The notes below the pieces were generated by a model. That model saw nothing but the letters and a program-made list of their open reading frames with translations. It searched no databases and had not been told where the DNA came from. 33,143 nt of DNA from Candidatus Liptonbacteria bacterium (GTDB lineage Bacteria; Patescibacteriota; Minisyncoccia; UBA6257; 2-01-FULL-56-20). The stretch is from assembly GCA_016204355.1 (NCBI GenBank), contig JACQKT010000019.1, positions 1 to 33,143 of the forward strand. The letters are read 5' to 3'. Made by a program: the position numbers and the translations under genes. Shown piece by piece: positions 20,893 through 27,651 of this stretch; within the stretch, counting starts at the first letter, position 1; each line of letters begins with the position of its first letter.

Positions 20893-22086
20893 TTACAGTC
20901 CCACTTCAACTTTTATTTCGCCGCTTGCTCCTCCGTTATCGTCGTCGTCAGTGTTCATGTTGACGCTGGACGAGGACCTGATCCCGTTCTCTCTGCTGCC
21001 TTCGTTCCTGCCGGAACTGGAACCGGAAGAATTGCCGTGAATTTCATTTTCTTCTTCGCCTCTTGCATCAATGCGAATGTCGAGATTGAGGTTCGCGTTT
21101 GCGGTTATGAGGAGTTTGGCTTCCTGGGCCATGCGTATGGCTTGGTTGCCCTCATTGAACGCTTCCGCGTAATTCCCTGCCTCCACTTTGGCATTGCCGT
21201 CAGCGACAAGATTTTCCGCCGCCGTCAACCGCGCCCGTGCCTCTATTGTGGACGACGTACCGACCTGCGATTCTTTGAGGTCGAGAAATGATTTTACCGA
21301 ATGTATCACGTTAAGTGCGGCATTCAGTTTTCCTTCCGCAGCGGTTTTGACGTCCGCTTTGGACTCGTCGCCGTCTTCCGTCAAAGAAGAGATTTTCACT
21401 TCAAGTTCCGCTCTCTTTTTCGAAACGCTATCGAGCTCTGCTTTTATCTTCGCCTTGATCGAATTTTCGTTTTCTATGTCAGCCGAAGATGTGCTTCGCG
21501 CCACAAGCCGGGCGAACACGGCCGAATGAGCGTTGAGTATCGACTCGAAATCGGAAGTTACTCCCGCCGCGGCCGTAATGTTCCCGGAAGATTCTATATC
21601 CGCGATTTTTTTGCGCGCGTTGCCGGCATGCGTGTCGAATGAATTCTCGATCTGTGCCCTTATTTCAGCATTCATGCGCCCTTCTGCTGCAAGCTGAGCA
21701 GCTTCTTCGAGTCTCCGTCCGGCAAGCGCCGTTTCCCAGGCGGCCCTGTTTTCGGACGAAAATTGGAGAGCTGCGACTACGTTTTCGTTGAGATTGACTT
21801 TGATCGGATAGAGTGCGTCTCCCGGAAGGGAATTTTCGGCCGCGAAGGATGTCCCTCCCCCGAGAACCGCCGCTATCGCGATAATTGCTATTATTGGCAT
21901 TGGTACTGGTTTAAGTAAAAATTCGGTTATGTTCGACCTTTGCTTTATTAGACGTGCGGCGTCGCCGCTTCTTACCGCGCTTTCCGCCTTCATGAATTGC
22001 AATACTCTGCCGCGAATTTCGGCCTCCCGTTCGGCGTTCAAATGAACCGTGCTTTTCAGTTTTTTGAAAAGTTCAATAAGATTCAT
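20893..22086 (-). CDS. DUF5667-domain membrane protein, probable partner of the ECF sigma factor
   Basis: 397 residues. About 60 cytoplasmic residues come first, then one membrane helix at about 61-80, then an exported region. The exported part begins AENSLPGDALYPIKVNLNENV at 83-103 and continues with GRRLEEAAQLAAEGRMNAE, the DUF5667 signature; later parts are helical coiled regions, and the tail from about 345 is Gly/Ser/Asn/Asp-rich and disordered. Its start overlaps the end of the ECF sigma gene by 14 bases, which is typical of a sigma/anti-sigma pair. A classical zinc anti-sigma HxxxCxxC motif is absent, so the anti-sigma role is inferred from context. A hairpin terminator follows. Confidence 0.85.
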   Translation of the reverse strand: MNLIELFKKLKSTVHLNAEREAEIRGRVLQFMKAESAVRSGDAARLIKQRSNITEFLLKPVPMPIIAIIAIAAVLGGGTSFAAENSLPGDALYPIKVNLNENVVAALQFSSENRAAWETALAGRRLEEAAQLAAEGRMNAEIRAQIENSFDTHAGNARKKIADIESSGNITAAAGVTSDFESILNAHSAVFARLVARSTSSADIENENSIKAKIKAELDSVSKKRAELEVKISSLTEDGDESKADVKTAAEGKLNAALNVIHSVKSFLDLKESQVGTSSTIEARARLTAAENLVADGNAKVEAGNYAEAFNEGNQAIRMAQEAKLLITANANLNLDIRIDARGEEENEIHGNSSGSSSGRNEGSRENGIRSSSSVNMNTDDDDNGGASGEIKVEVGL

Positions 22087-22585
22087 TGATTTTTGTCTTT
22101 AATTTTTTGACGGCGCGGTTGATTCTGACGGAAACGTTATTCGCGCTCGTTTCCAGAATTTCCGCTATTTCCCTGGGGTCCAGATCGTCGACGAAGCGCA
22201 TTATCAGAACCTGCCTGTCGTCGTTATCCAAAGCCTTCATTTCCTCGAAAACCTGTTTCCAGAGAACATTTCTTTCCATGTCGATATGCCCTTTGTCGCC
22301 CGGTTCATCGATAATCTCGTTCTCTATCATCGCCTCAAGACTTTCTTCTTTTCGCTTTCTTGAGTCGTCTATGATGAGATTGGTCGCTATACGGTAAAGA
22401 AGTGCTCTCATATTCTCTATGTCTTTATTTCCGGCGATGTACTGCCACGCTCTCACGAAAGTTTCCTGAACGAGCTCTTCCGCGCGCTCTTTGGAAAAAA
22501 CCCTGAAATAGCAGTGGCGGTATATCGCATCCGAATAAGAATCATAGATCTCGAGAAATTTGTCTTTTTCTTTTCTGTCTGACAT
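22073..22585 (-). CDS. ECF-type RNA polymerase sigma factor
   Basis: 170-residue sigma-70 family protein of the extracytoplasmic-function class, with regions 2 and 4 only. Region 2 at about 10-75 contains AEELVQETFVRAWQYI and ALLYRIATNLIIDDSRKRK; region 4 at about 115-165 contains LPREIAEIL-like LDPREIAEILETSANNVSVRINRAVKKL. It directs polymerase to a regulon that probably includes its own operon. It overlaps the downstream DUF5667 gene. An extended -10 (TGCTATAAT, with TATAAT at 22647-22642) lies about 55 bases upstream of the start, preceded by a tandem 11-bp repeat. Confidence 0.94.
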   Translation of the reverse strand: MSDRKEKDKFLEIYDSYSDAIYRHCYFRVFSKERAEELVQETFVRAWQYIAGNKDIENMRALLYRIATNLIIDDSRKRKEESLEAMIENEIIDEPGDKGHIDMERNVLWKQVFEEMKALDNDDRQVLIMRFVDDLDPREIAEILETSANNVSVRINRAVKKLKTKINESY

Positions 22586-22641
22586 ATGTGACGTTTAAAC
22601 CCTGAAAATATTACAATATCGCGCTTTCGGCGCGCTTGAAA

Positions 22642-22650
22642 ATTATAGCA
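22642..22650 (-). promoter_or_regulatory. Extended -10 TGCTATAAT of the sigma operon
   Basis: Perfect TATAAT with TG one base upstream, reading leftward; no good -35 at normal spacing. Predicted start near 22635, followed by a GCGCGC...GCGCG leader hairpin. Confidence 0.5.
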
Positions 22651-22687
22651 ATCAATGTAAAAACCCGCGAATCAAACCTAGCTCAAA

Positions 22688-22709
22688 TATAGTATTTCTA
22701 TAGTATTTC
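22688..22709. repeat. Tandem 11-bp repeat upstream of the sigma operon
   Basis: TATAGTATTTC occurs twice in direct contact, about one helical turn per unit, 40-60 bases upstream of the -10. Direct repeats at this place often bind an activator; this is inference. Confidence 0.5.
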
Positions 22710-22747
22710 AAAAAAATAAACGGCCGGCATGTTGTTACAGCCAGCCG
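22710..22747 (-). terminator. Terminator of the 130-residue secreted-protein gene
   Basis: On the minus strand CGGCTGGC/GCCGGCCG (one G-T pair) with an 11-base loop, then TTTATTTTTTT. Confidence 0.75.
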
Positions 22748-22780
22748 CTTGAAAAGCTTGCGCCGTCGGCGACCGGGAGA

Positions 22781-23173
22781 TCAGTCCCTGATCCTTCTGC
22801 CGAATATCTGGATTGCCTCCTGCTTTTTCCAGACGGATTTGTATTCGGCCGGGTCGGTCCACTGGATTATTTCCTTCGGAGCGCTCTGGTCATCGAGCAG
22901 AAGGAGCCAAAGAGGATTTTCCGATTTGTCATCTTCGCGCGCAATCACGTAACAGAATTCTCTCGCGAACGATCCATGCGGCGCCAGATAGGCCCCTTCG
23001 ACAAAAATCCTGAACTCACCTTTTTCGAAAAGACACCAGCCAACCCTGATTGCCTTTTTGCCGTCAATCGCTCTTTCGTACCCGGCGTCAAGCCCTTGGG
23101 CTTCTCCCTTGCCGGATGCGAGGTAAAGCAATACGATCACCAGCAAGACCCTCCACGTCATCGATTTCAGCAT
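22781..23173 (-). CDS. Small exported protein of unknown function, 130 residues
   Basis: The N-terminus is a clear signal peptide: basic start, hydrophobic MTWRVLLVIVLLYLASG, and a likely cleavage after GEA at about residue 25. The mature part of about 105 residues is mixed alpha/beta, with two cysteines (C47, C69) that could form a disulfide. No family is recognised. An SD-like GAGGGG precedes the ATG and a terminator follows the stop, so it is a single-gene unit, although its promoter is not clear. It is likely periplasmic or cell-surface. Confidence 0.7.
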   Translation of the reverse strand: MLKSMTWRVLLVIVLLYLASGKGEAQGLDAGYERAIDGKKAIRVGWCLFEKGEFRIFVEGAYLAPHGSFAREFCYVIAREDDKSENPLWLLLLDDQSAPKEIIQWTDPAEYKSVWKKQEAIQIFGRRIRD

Positions 23174-23266
23174 GTCTATCCCCTCATATTTGCGTTTATC
23201 AAACTACTCCCCGGGCCAAAATTGCCCCCGGCTTAATTCCGATATTAAAACACCCCGATACCAAAA

Positions 23267-23566
23267 TCAATATCTTCGGAAAATAATTTCCTTTATCCGT
23301 TCGGCCTCGTCCTTCACTGTATCGCTGTCGTAATCGCCTCCATGTGCGCGCGTGCCTTCATATGAAGGCTTTTTCTGGTCGAGATGAAGACTGAAAATGA
23401 GAACGCCTTTTTCTTCTTTAACGTAAATGTGGAATCTTGGATAGGCGCCACCGAGCGGCCTGACGCAGTTCAATTCCCCTTCGGAAGTGTAACGGAGCGG
23501 TTTGTACCCTATTTCGCGGGCAAGTTTCGGAAGATTGTAGTTTAAATTGTTTAATCTGAATGTCAT
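23267..23566 (-). CDS. Conserved small protein of unknown function, 99 residues
   Basis: Begins MTFRLNNLNYNLPKLAREIG; further conserved-looking blocks are GELNCVRPLGGAYPRFHIYV at 30-49 and LHLDQKKPSYEGTRAHGGDY at 60-79, followed by a helix EAERIKEIIFRRY. I recall similar proteins in Parcubacteria genomes, always of unknown function. The dense conserved polar residues (His, Asp, Lys, Tyr) suggest a binding or catalytic role, but no named fold is evident. It diverges from the coiled-coil gene on the plus strand. No SD was seen. Confidence 0.75.
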   Translation of the reverse strand: MTFRLNNLNYNLPKLAREIGYKPLRYTSEGELNCVRPLGGAYPRFHIYVKEEKGVLIFSLHLDQKKPSYEGTRAHGGDYDSDTVKDEAERIKEIIFRRY

Positions 23567-23590
23567 TTTTGATATCCGATTTTCGCTCTA

Positions 23591-23616
23591 TTGTAGCATA
23601 AATTTGTAGCATAAAT
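23591..23616. repeat. Tandem 13-bp duplication in a divergent intergenic region
   Basis: TTGTAGCATAAAT occurs twice without spacer between the genes starting at 23566 (minus) and 23670 (plus). Confidence 0.6.
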
Positions 23617-23628
23617 TTCCACCGACGC

Positions 23629-23657
23629 TTGAAAACATCCTCATTTTGTGGGATACT
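23629..23657 (+). promoter_or_regulatory. Promoter TTGAAA-N17-GATACT
   Basis: Five of six -35 matches and an optimal spacer. The predicted start near 23664 leaves about six bases before the ATG at 23670, so the message would be almost leaderless. Confidence 0.5.
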
Positions 23658-23669
23658 TTTCGCATAAGC

Positions 23670-24119
23670 ATGGAATACGCAGAAAAAGCATTTGAGACGA
23701 CCAGTCCCGGACAAAAAGAAAGGACGGGGGAGGAAATAGAAAGGATAAATGCCGTCAAGGAGGATATCCAGGCATTTGTCGATCGCGCCACAACAACGGT
23801 GAACATGGCGCTGGAGAATAAGTTCATTACCGACGAACTTAAAGCCGCCCGTCTCTACAAATTTTTGGAAAAAGTTGCCGAAGAAGCGAATGACCTCGAA
23901 AGATCCGACAAGAGCACCGATGAGGTCATTGCAGGATTGAAAGAGCTTTACGACAAAGTGAAGCTTCCGGGAGATATCGAACAGGAAAAAAATGTGGAGA
24001 GCTACTTGGAGAGATTGGAGCAGGAAGAACGGCAAAGAAGCTACAAAAACGAAACAACCGCAAATATAGATAGGCAGCTTGAAGCGCAAAAAAGGAACAG
24101 AAACAAAAACCGCCGATGA
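23670..24119 (+). CDS. Helical, charged protein of unknown function
   Basis: 149 residues, almost entirely helical and highly charged; likely coiled coil at about 95-140 (YLERLEQEERQRSY). No signal peptide, membrane helix or catalytic motif. Family not recognised. The start was chosen at 23670 because an earlier in-frame ATG falls inside the probable promoter spacer. The stop codon lies within the loop of the terminator hairpin, so translation and termination overlap. Confidence 0.7.
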   Translation: MEYAEKAFETTSPGQKERTGEEIERINAVKEDIQAFVDRATTTVNMALENKFITDELKAARLYKFLEKVAEEANDLERSDKSTDEVIAGLKELYDKVKLPGDIEQEKNVESYLERLEQEERQRSYKNETTANIDRQLEAQKRNRNKNRR

Positions 24120-24129
24120 GGCGGTTTTT
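24105..24129. terminator. Bidirectional terminator between convergent genes
   Basis: AAAAACCGCC/GGCGGTTTTT with a five-base loop that includes the stop codon of the plus-strand gene. It also serves the 47-residue gene on the minus strand. Confidence 0.85.
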
Positions 24130-24143
24130 ACTAACAATCGATT

Positions 24144-24287
24144 TTATTTCTTGCTTATATTCTGCCAGAGCCAGACGGCGAGGAGAATTCCCACTGCAAG
24201 CCACACTATCCAGGTCAGCAGAGCAAGCGTGCCGAACCATCCTCCGCTTCCCATCATCGGCTCGTAGCCGTAGCCATAATTCATCAT
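24144..24287 (-). CDS. Small membrane protein, 47 residues
   Basis: Begins MMNYGYGYEPMMGSGGWFG and continues with one membrane helix (LALLTWIVWLAVGILLAVWLW) and a short QNISKK tail. Small proteins with a Met/Gly/Tyr-rich start and one helix are common in CPR and environmental bacteria and have no assigned role. The second ATG could equally be the start. It is convergent with the coiled-coil gene and shares its terminator. Confidence 0.7.
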   Translation of the reverse strand: MMNYGYGYEPMMGSGGWFGTLALLTWIVWLAVGILLAVWLWQNISKK

Positions 24288-24416
24288 GGGTGCATTATAG
24301 CATATTTACTTTTCTACACCGACAAGCATCCTACAGAAACTTCCTCACATCCACAAAAAGCTTTTTCATGAATCTATCATGTTTCATGAGTCATTATTAA
24401 ATTAACAGCGTTAACA

Positions 24417-24446
24417 TTGCAAACTTATCGAGATGGCAACTATAAT
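24417..24446 (+). promoter_or_regulatory. Promoter TTGCAA-N18-TATAAT
   Basis: Perfect -10 with a fair -35; a second TATAAT lies at 24459-24464. From the first box the leader to the ATG at 24474 is about 21 bases. Confidence 0.55.
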
Positions 24447-24473
24447 CCGAAAGCGAACTATAATTTAATAACC

Positions 24474-24911
24474 ATGAAGAAAACACTACCCTTGGCAGCG
24501 CTTTTGGTTATCGTGCTTGGTGCCGGCGCATGGATTTTATGGCAAAACGTTTATGTCGCCGCCGATTCGGCGGATTCGCAGCAGAACGATTATTCTTCCG
24601 GCGCCGGCAACAATATTCCGACTTCGGCTGACGACGCTCCTCCCGGGAGCATACATAATTTGCCCGTGCCGCAGGCCGTTTCAGCCGTGAAAAAATATGC
24701 CGCCGAGACCCTCGGCATCACCGAAGGCAAGGTTATCGTCATGACCGCTTATGAAAAAGAATGGCCCGATGGATGCCTCGGACTCGCTTCCGCGGGAGAA
24801 TTTTGCACGCAAGTAATAACGCCGGGTTATGAATTAGCCGTCCAGGCAAACGGCAAAGAATACGTCTATCGCACGAATTCCGACGGCAGCGTGATACGGC
24901 TGGAGAAATAA
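24474..24911 (+). CDS. Membrane-anchored protein with a WPDGCLGL...TPGY domain
   Basis: 145 residues: an N-terminal membrane anchor or uncleaved signal (LPLAALLVIVLGAGAWILW), a polar linker, then an exported domain from about residue 65. The segment EWPDGCLGL...EFCTQVITPGYELAV...YVYRTNSDGSVIRL matches a domain I have seen in exported proteins of cyanobacteria and CPR bacteria; its two cysteines probably form a disulfide. Function unknown. A longer frame upstream overlaps the promoter, so the ATG at 24474 is used. It faces the cupredoxin gene across a bidirectional terminator. Confidence 0.75.
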   Translation: MKKTLPLAALLVIVLGAGAWILWQNVYVAADSADSQQNDYSSGAGNNIPTSADDAPPGSIHNLPVPQAVSAVKKYAAETLGITEGKVIVMTAYEKEWPDGCLGLASAGEFCTQVITPGYELAVQANGKEYVYRTNSDGSVIRLEK

Positions 24912-24943
24912 AAATGAACCGCCCAAGGCGGTTCATTTTTTTT
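24911..24943. terminator. Bidirectional terminator
   Basis: AAAATGAACCGCC/GGCGGTTCATTTT with a three-base loop and T-runs in both directions, between the convergent genes ending at 24911 and 24945. Confidence 0.85.
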
Positions 24944-24944
24944 G

Positions 24945-25463
24945 TTACTCCGTTACGATGACTTTCCCGAAATTTGTCGACTTGAGGTGGTCGTGATATC
25001 CCCAACTGCCGACCTCGTTGAAGGTAAATGACCAGCTTCCCCCCGGCTGTATGCCTTGGCAGGCGTCGAATATCATGCTTTCTTCCGAAGTTCCGCATTT
25101 TTGAATGTTGGACCCCGGATATACCGTGTGAGTCGGATGCATTGCCGATGCCGGCCACATCGCTGCCGAACTGTCGTTTTTGTAAGTAACCTTGGTTCCT
25201 TTTTTAACAGTCATTTCTTTGGGCGAAAAACCGGAATCAGTATAGGTGATTATTTGTTCGGTCGACGCTGGTGTCGCGGTCGATGTTTGCGATTGCGTCG
25301 GCGTTTGTGTTTGCGTCGGCGCTTGAGCGGGTACTTGCGTATCCGAGTCTGCGGCTGGTATCGATTCTTGTTCGCGGCTTGACGACATGTATGTCGCTAT
25401 AGCGACAACCGCGACTACCAAAACTACTGCGCCCGCAATCCATACAAGTGTATTTTTATTCAT
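24945..25463 (-). CDS. Membrane-anchored cupredoxin-like protein
   Basis: 172 residues: an N-terminal membrane anchor at 5-25, a Thr/Gln/Pro-rich linker at about 40-67, and a cupredoxin domain from 70. Domain motifs are FSPKEMTVKKGTKVTYKN at 79-96, MHPTHTVYPG with H109 and H112, FDACQGIQPGGSWSFTF with C135, and GYHDHL with H157 and H159. In classic blue-copper proteins the last motif carries Cys (C-x-x-H); here it is His-Asp-His, so the metal site may be of another type, or C135 may serve. It is likely an extracytoplasmic copper-binding or electron-transfer protein. No copper operon is adjacent. Confidence 0.85.
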   Translation of the reverse strand: MNKNTLVWIAGAVVLVVAVVAIATYMSSSREQESIPAADSDTQVPAQAPTQTQTPTQSQTSTATPASTEQIITYTDSGFSPKEMTVKKGTKVTYKNDSSAAMWPASAMHPTHTVYPGSNIQKCGTSEESMIFDACQGIQPGGSWSFTFNEVGSWGYHDHLKSTNFGKVIVTE

Positions 25464-25583
25464 AATATATGTTGGTTTATGGTTTTAGCGAAAATTCGAC
25501 TTTTTTATTTTTATTTAATGCCTTGCAATTATACTATATCGCCGTTCATAAAGATATTGCGAAGAACTTCACGGTTTTTATTC

Positions 25584-25627
25584 AAAAAAACGCCGCCCGT
25601 CGCGAACTTTCGATTCGCTGGGCGGCG
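25584..25627 (-). terminator. Terminator of the 156-residue exported-protein gene
   Basis: On the minus strand CGCCGCCC...GCGAA paired with TTCGC...GGGCGGCG, then seven T. Confidence 0.85.
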
Positions 25628-25651
25628 TGTCTGTCGGCTCCTGCCGCCGGC

Positions 25652-26122
25652 TTAACGCCAGGCACGAGCAGTGTTTCTGCTTCCCGCCGGCGCCTTATAA
25701 TGGTGGTAGTTTCCGAGACCCTGCTTGAGTTCCCGCGCCGGATACGGAAGAACCTCCTTCTTGTTCTTCAGGCAGACGTAGCCGTCCGCCTTGAAAAAGG
25801 TTTCCCTCCTCCCGTTATCCTCGTCAACCCGCCCGCCTAACTCCCGGCACTTGCTGTCGAGCGCGAAGCGTGCACTCATATCCGAGAACGAGACCGTTTC
25901 GCCCTTCATCGCTTTTTCAGCGATTTCGCACTCTTTCTTGGCAAACCCAATGCCGTTCATCCAGCACGACGGCGAGTCCACCAGCGCCCTCGCTTCCTCG
26001 GCCCTGACAGCCGTTGTGGTTAAAGATAACAGGATTATCAGGATTCCCGCGACTGTTCCGCCGACGAGCCCGGTAATGCAGACGAGCGCAATGCGCGCTC
26101 CAATTTTTAAGATTCTTGTCAC
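25652..26122 (-). CDS. Exported protein of unknown function, 156 residues
   Basis: Starts at GTG after a good SD (AAGGAG, six bases spacing). The N-terminal 40 residues are a signal peptide or anchor (GLVGGTVAGILIILLSLTTT) ending VRAEEA. The mature part has four cysteines (C53, C65, C92, C116) that could form two disulfides; the C-terminus is Lys/Tyr/His-rich. Family not recognised. The promoter is nearly ideal (TTGACA-N17-TATAAA), suggesting strong constitutive expression, and a strong terminator follows. Confidence 0.7.
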   Translation of the reverse strand: MTRILKIGARIALVCITGLVGGTVAGILIILLSLTTTAVRAEEARALVDSPSCWMNGIGFAKKECEIAEKAMKGETVSFSDMSARFALDSKCRELGGRVDEDNGRRETFFKADGYVCLKNKKEVLPYPARELKQGLGNYHHYKAPAGSRNTARAWR

Positions 26123-26157
26123 CTCTCTCTCCTTCTTTGTCAGCTTGAGGTTTTTAG

Positions 26158-26186
26158 TTTATATAACAAAATTTCTTTTTTGTCAA
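26158..26186 (-). promoter_or_regulatory. Near-consensus promoter TTGACA-N17-TATAAA
   Basis: The best sigma-70-type promoter in the window; predicted start near 26151, leader about 29 bases with the SD. A second TTGACA lies about 20 bases further upstream. Confidence 0.75.
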
Positions 26187-26249
26187 ATACAGTCATGCTT
26201 TGTCAAGGTCGGGATTGTAATAATAAAACATGATTGTTCTCGTGCCCGT

Positions 26250-27230
26250 TTACTGACCCGAAAAAAGTATCGGTACGCGCAATTCGTCGGAGTGTTCGGG
26301 AAGCCCGGAAGGATTGTCTTTTTCCAGAACAAGAAAACCGCTGCCGGCCGTCGGTTTTTCGAATTCGATAACGGCGTTGAACGGCACGAATTCGGTCGTC
26401 ATCCAGTCGCTCTGCGCCTGCGCTATCGAAGTGGCAACAAGGTTGCCGTTCACGTCAAGAATTTTTACCGGAAAACTCGCCTCGAAAAACCAGTTGCCGC
26501 GTGCATTGCCCCTGACCGTCAACGGGCTTGAAACGGTTTCGTTTGCTCCCGGTGATTCGACCCGTATCAGATTTTCTTTCGGGCACGCGGCGAATTCGCA
26601 TCTGGGCCCGCTGCGCCCCACGGTTGTGCCGTCGGAACACAGTTTTGCTTCCATAGTGCATGCTTTTTGTACATCCTGCGCTGGATTAAGGCTCCACGTC
26701 GAAAAATTGAGATAAGCGGCGAAAAATATCCAGACGAAATATGGGATGAGCAGGTATGCCGCCGGTTTCGAAATCCTGTAAAAGTTGACGATAAGATAAA
26801 ATATCGCGAACAAAAGCGCCAATATTTCAAAAAACGCCAAGCCCGGGAGCCGCAGGCCAAAAAATATGTATACCCACAAAACGTTCAGAACATATTGGGA
26901 AGCGAAAATCGCGATGACGTTGAATTTTTGCAAATCCCCCGTCCAGAGACGTTCCGACCAGCTGTTCCACGCCTTTTTTTCACCGACGAAAACCGGATTA
27001 ACGACTTTCCAGTCGCTTTTCCAGACGAGGAACAGCGAAATGCCGATGAGGAGATAAAGCACCGTCCACGCCGGCCCGAACATCCAGTCGGGCGGCGTGA
27101 ACGCCGGTTTTTCGAGCCCCGAATACCAGCCCGACAAAATCGCCGGCGCCGTGAAAAGATAACCGATGACGGCTGCCGATTCCGAAATCGCGACGGCTAT
27201 GACGAACTTAAAAAGATTGTTTGGTTTCAT
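26250..27230 (-). CDS. TspO/MBR membrane protein fused to a Cys-rich segment and a Gmad2 domain
   Basis: 326 residues from the chosen ATG. Residues 1-183 are TspO/MBR (tryptophan-rich sensory protein, binds porphyrins and related ligands): five helices with WYSGLEKPAFTPPDWMFGPA at 35-54 and a roughly 35-residue insertion at 70-104 that normal TspO lacks. Residues 190-216 contain CTMEAKLCSDG...GPRCEFAACP, with four cysteines. Residues 222-326 resemble Gmad2, an immunoglobulin-like exported domain (SPGANETVSSPLTVRG...). The usual TspO is about 160 residues, so this is a fusion placing a folded domain outside the membrane. A start nine codons earlier lies inside a palindromic operator. The gene follows its probable regulator. 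Confidence 0.85.
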   Translation of the reverse strand: MKPNNLFKFVIAVAISESAAVIGYLFTAPAILSGWYSGLEKPAFTPPDWMFGPAWTVLYLLIGISLFLVWKSDWKVVNPVFVGEKKAWNSWSERLWTGDLQKFNVIAIFASQYVLNVLWVYIFFGLRLPGLAFFEILALLFAIFYLIVNFYRISKPAAYLLIPYFVWIFFAAYLNFSTWSLNPAQDVQKACTMEAKLCSDGTTVGRSGPRCEFAACPKENLIRVESPGANETVSSPLTVRGNARGNWFFEASFPVKILDVNGNLVATSIAQAQSDWMTTEFVPFNAVIEFEKPTAGSGFLVLEKDNPSGLPEHSDELRVPILFSGQ

Positions 27231-27242
27231 AATTCTCGAAAC

Positions 27243-27280
27243 AAAACATTCTAACATTCTGCAGAATGTTAGAATGTTTT
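27243..27280. promoter_or_regulatory. Nested palindromic operator, copy 1 (in front of TspO-Gmad2)
   Basis: A perfect 38-bp palindrome centred on CTGCAG. Each arm holds ACATTCT twice at 8-bp spacing, giving four half-sites. The inner 32 bases are identical to copy 2. It begins 13 bases before the TspO ATG and overlaps the last codons and stop of the regulator gene. TAGAAT inside it could be a -10, so bound protein would block the promoter. Confidence 0.75.
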
Positions 27281-27538
27281 CATGAATTTAAGGAAAGACT
27301 TTCCGTATGGCGACAAAGAATGACTTACTCGACGACCCGTGTATTTTTTATTTAAAAGGCCGGCGTGAACAAGCGCTCTGGTATGCTGAGACATGGTTTT
27401 AAAGTTTGCTCCAAGTGTATTTGCGATTCCCTCGAGTGTAATTCCCTCATTTCTCTCTACGGCAGCCAAAATGGCAATACGCCAATGATTGGCGGCACCC
27501 TTAAAATAACGTTCCAATTGCTTCGGCGTTTTCCTCAT
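27269..27538 (-). CDS. ArsR-like winged-helix transcription regulator
   Basis: 89 residues with one winged helix-turn-helix domain: helices in AANHWRIAILAAVERNEGIT and LEGIANTLGANFKTMSQHTRALVHAGLL (recognition helix at about 48-60), and a wing at KKYTGRRVSHSLS. No cysteine or other metal-sensing residue is visible, so the signal is unknown. The gene lies between two copies of a nested palindrome: one 27 bases before its start, the other covering its last codons (ACA TTC TAA lie within it) and preceding TspO-Gmad2. This is strong circumstantial evidence for autoregulation and control of TspO. No SD was seen. Confidence 0.85.
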   Translation of the reverse strand: MRKTPKQLERYFKGAANHWRIAILAAVERNEGITLEGIANTLGANFKTMSQHTRALVHAGLLNKKYTGRRVSHSLSPYGKSFLKFMKTF

Positions 27539-27564
27539 GCACTAATGCTAACACATCTTTCTCA

Positions 27565-27598
27565 GACATTCTAACATTCTGCAGAATGTTAGAATGTC
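27565..27598. promoter_or_regulatory. Nested palindromic operator, copy 2 (between regulator and helicase)
   Basis: A perfect 34-bp palindrome, identical over 32 bases to the site at 27243-27280, with the same four ACATTCT/AGAATGT half-sites. It lies 27 bases before the regulator start and about 54 bases before the helicase -35, so it could control both divergent genes. Confidence 0.75.
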
Positions 27599-27651
27599 GT
27601 ACGGCGGGGTGGACGCGATGAAAGATGGCGGCACAAGTCGGGGAACCTTTT

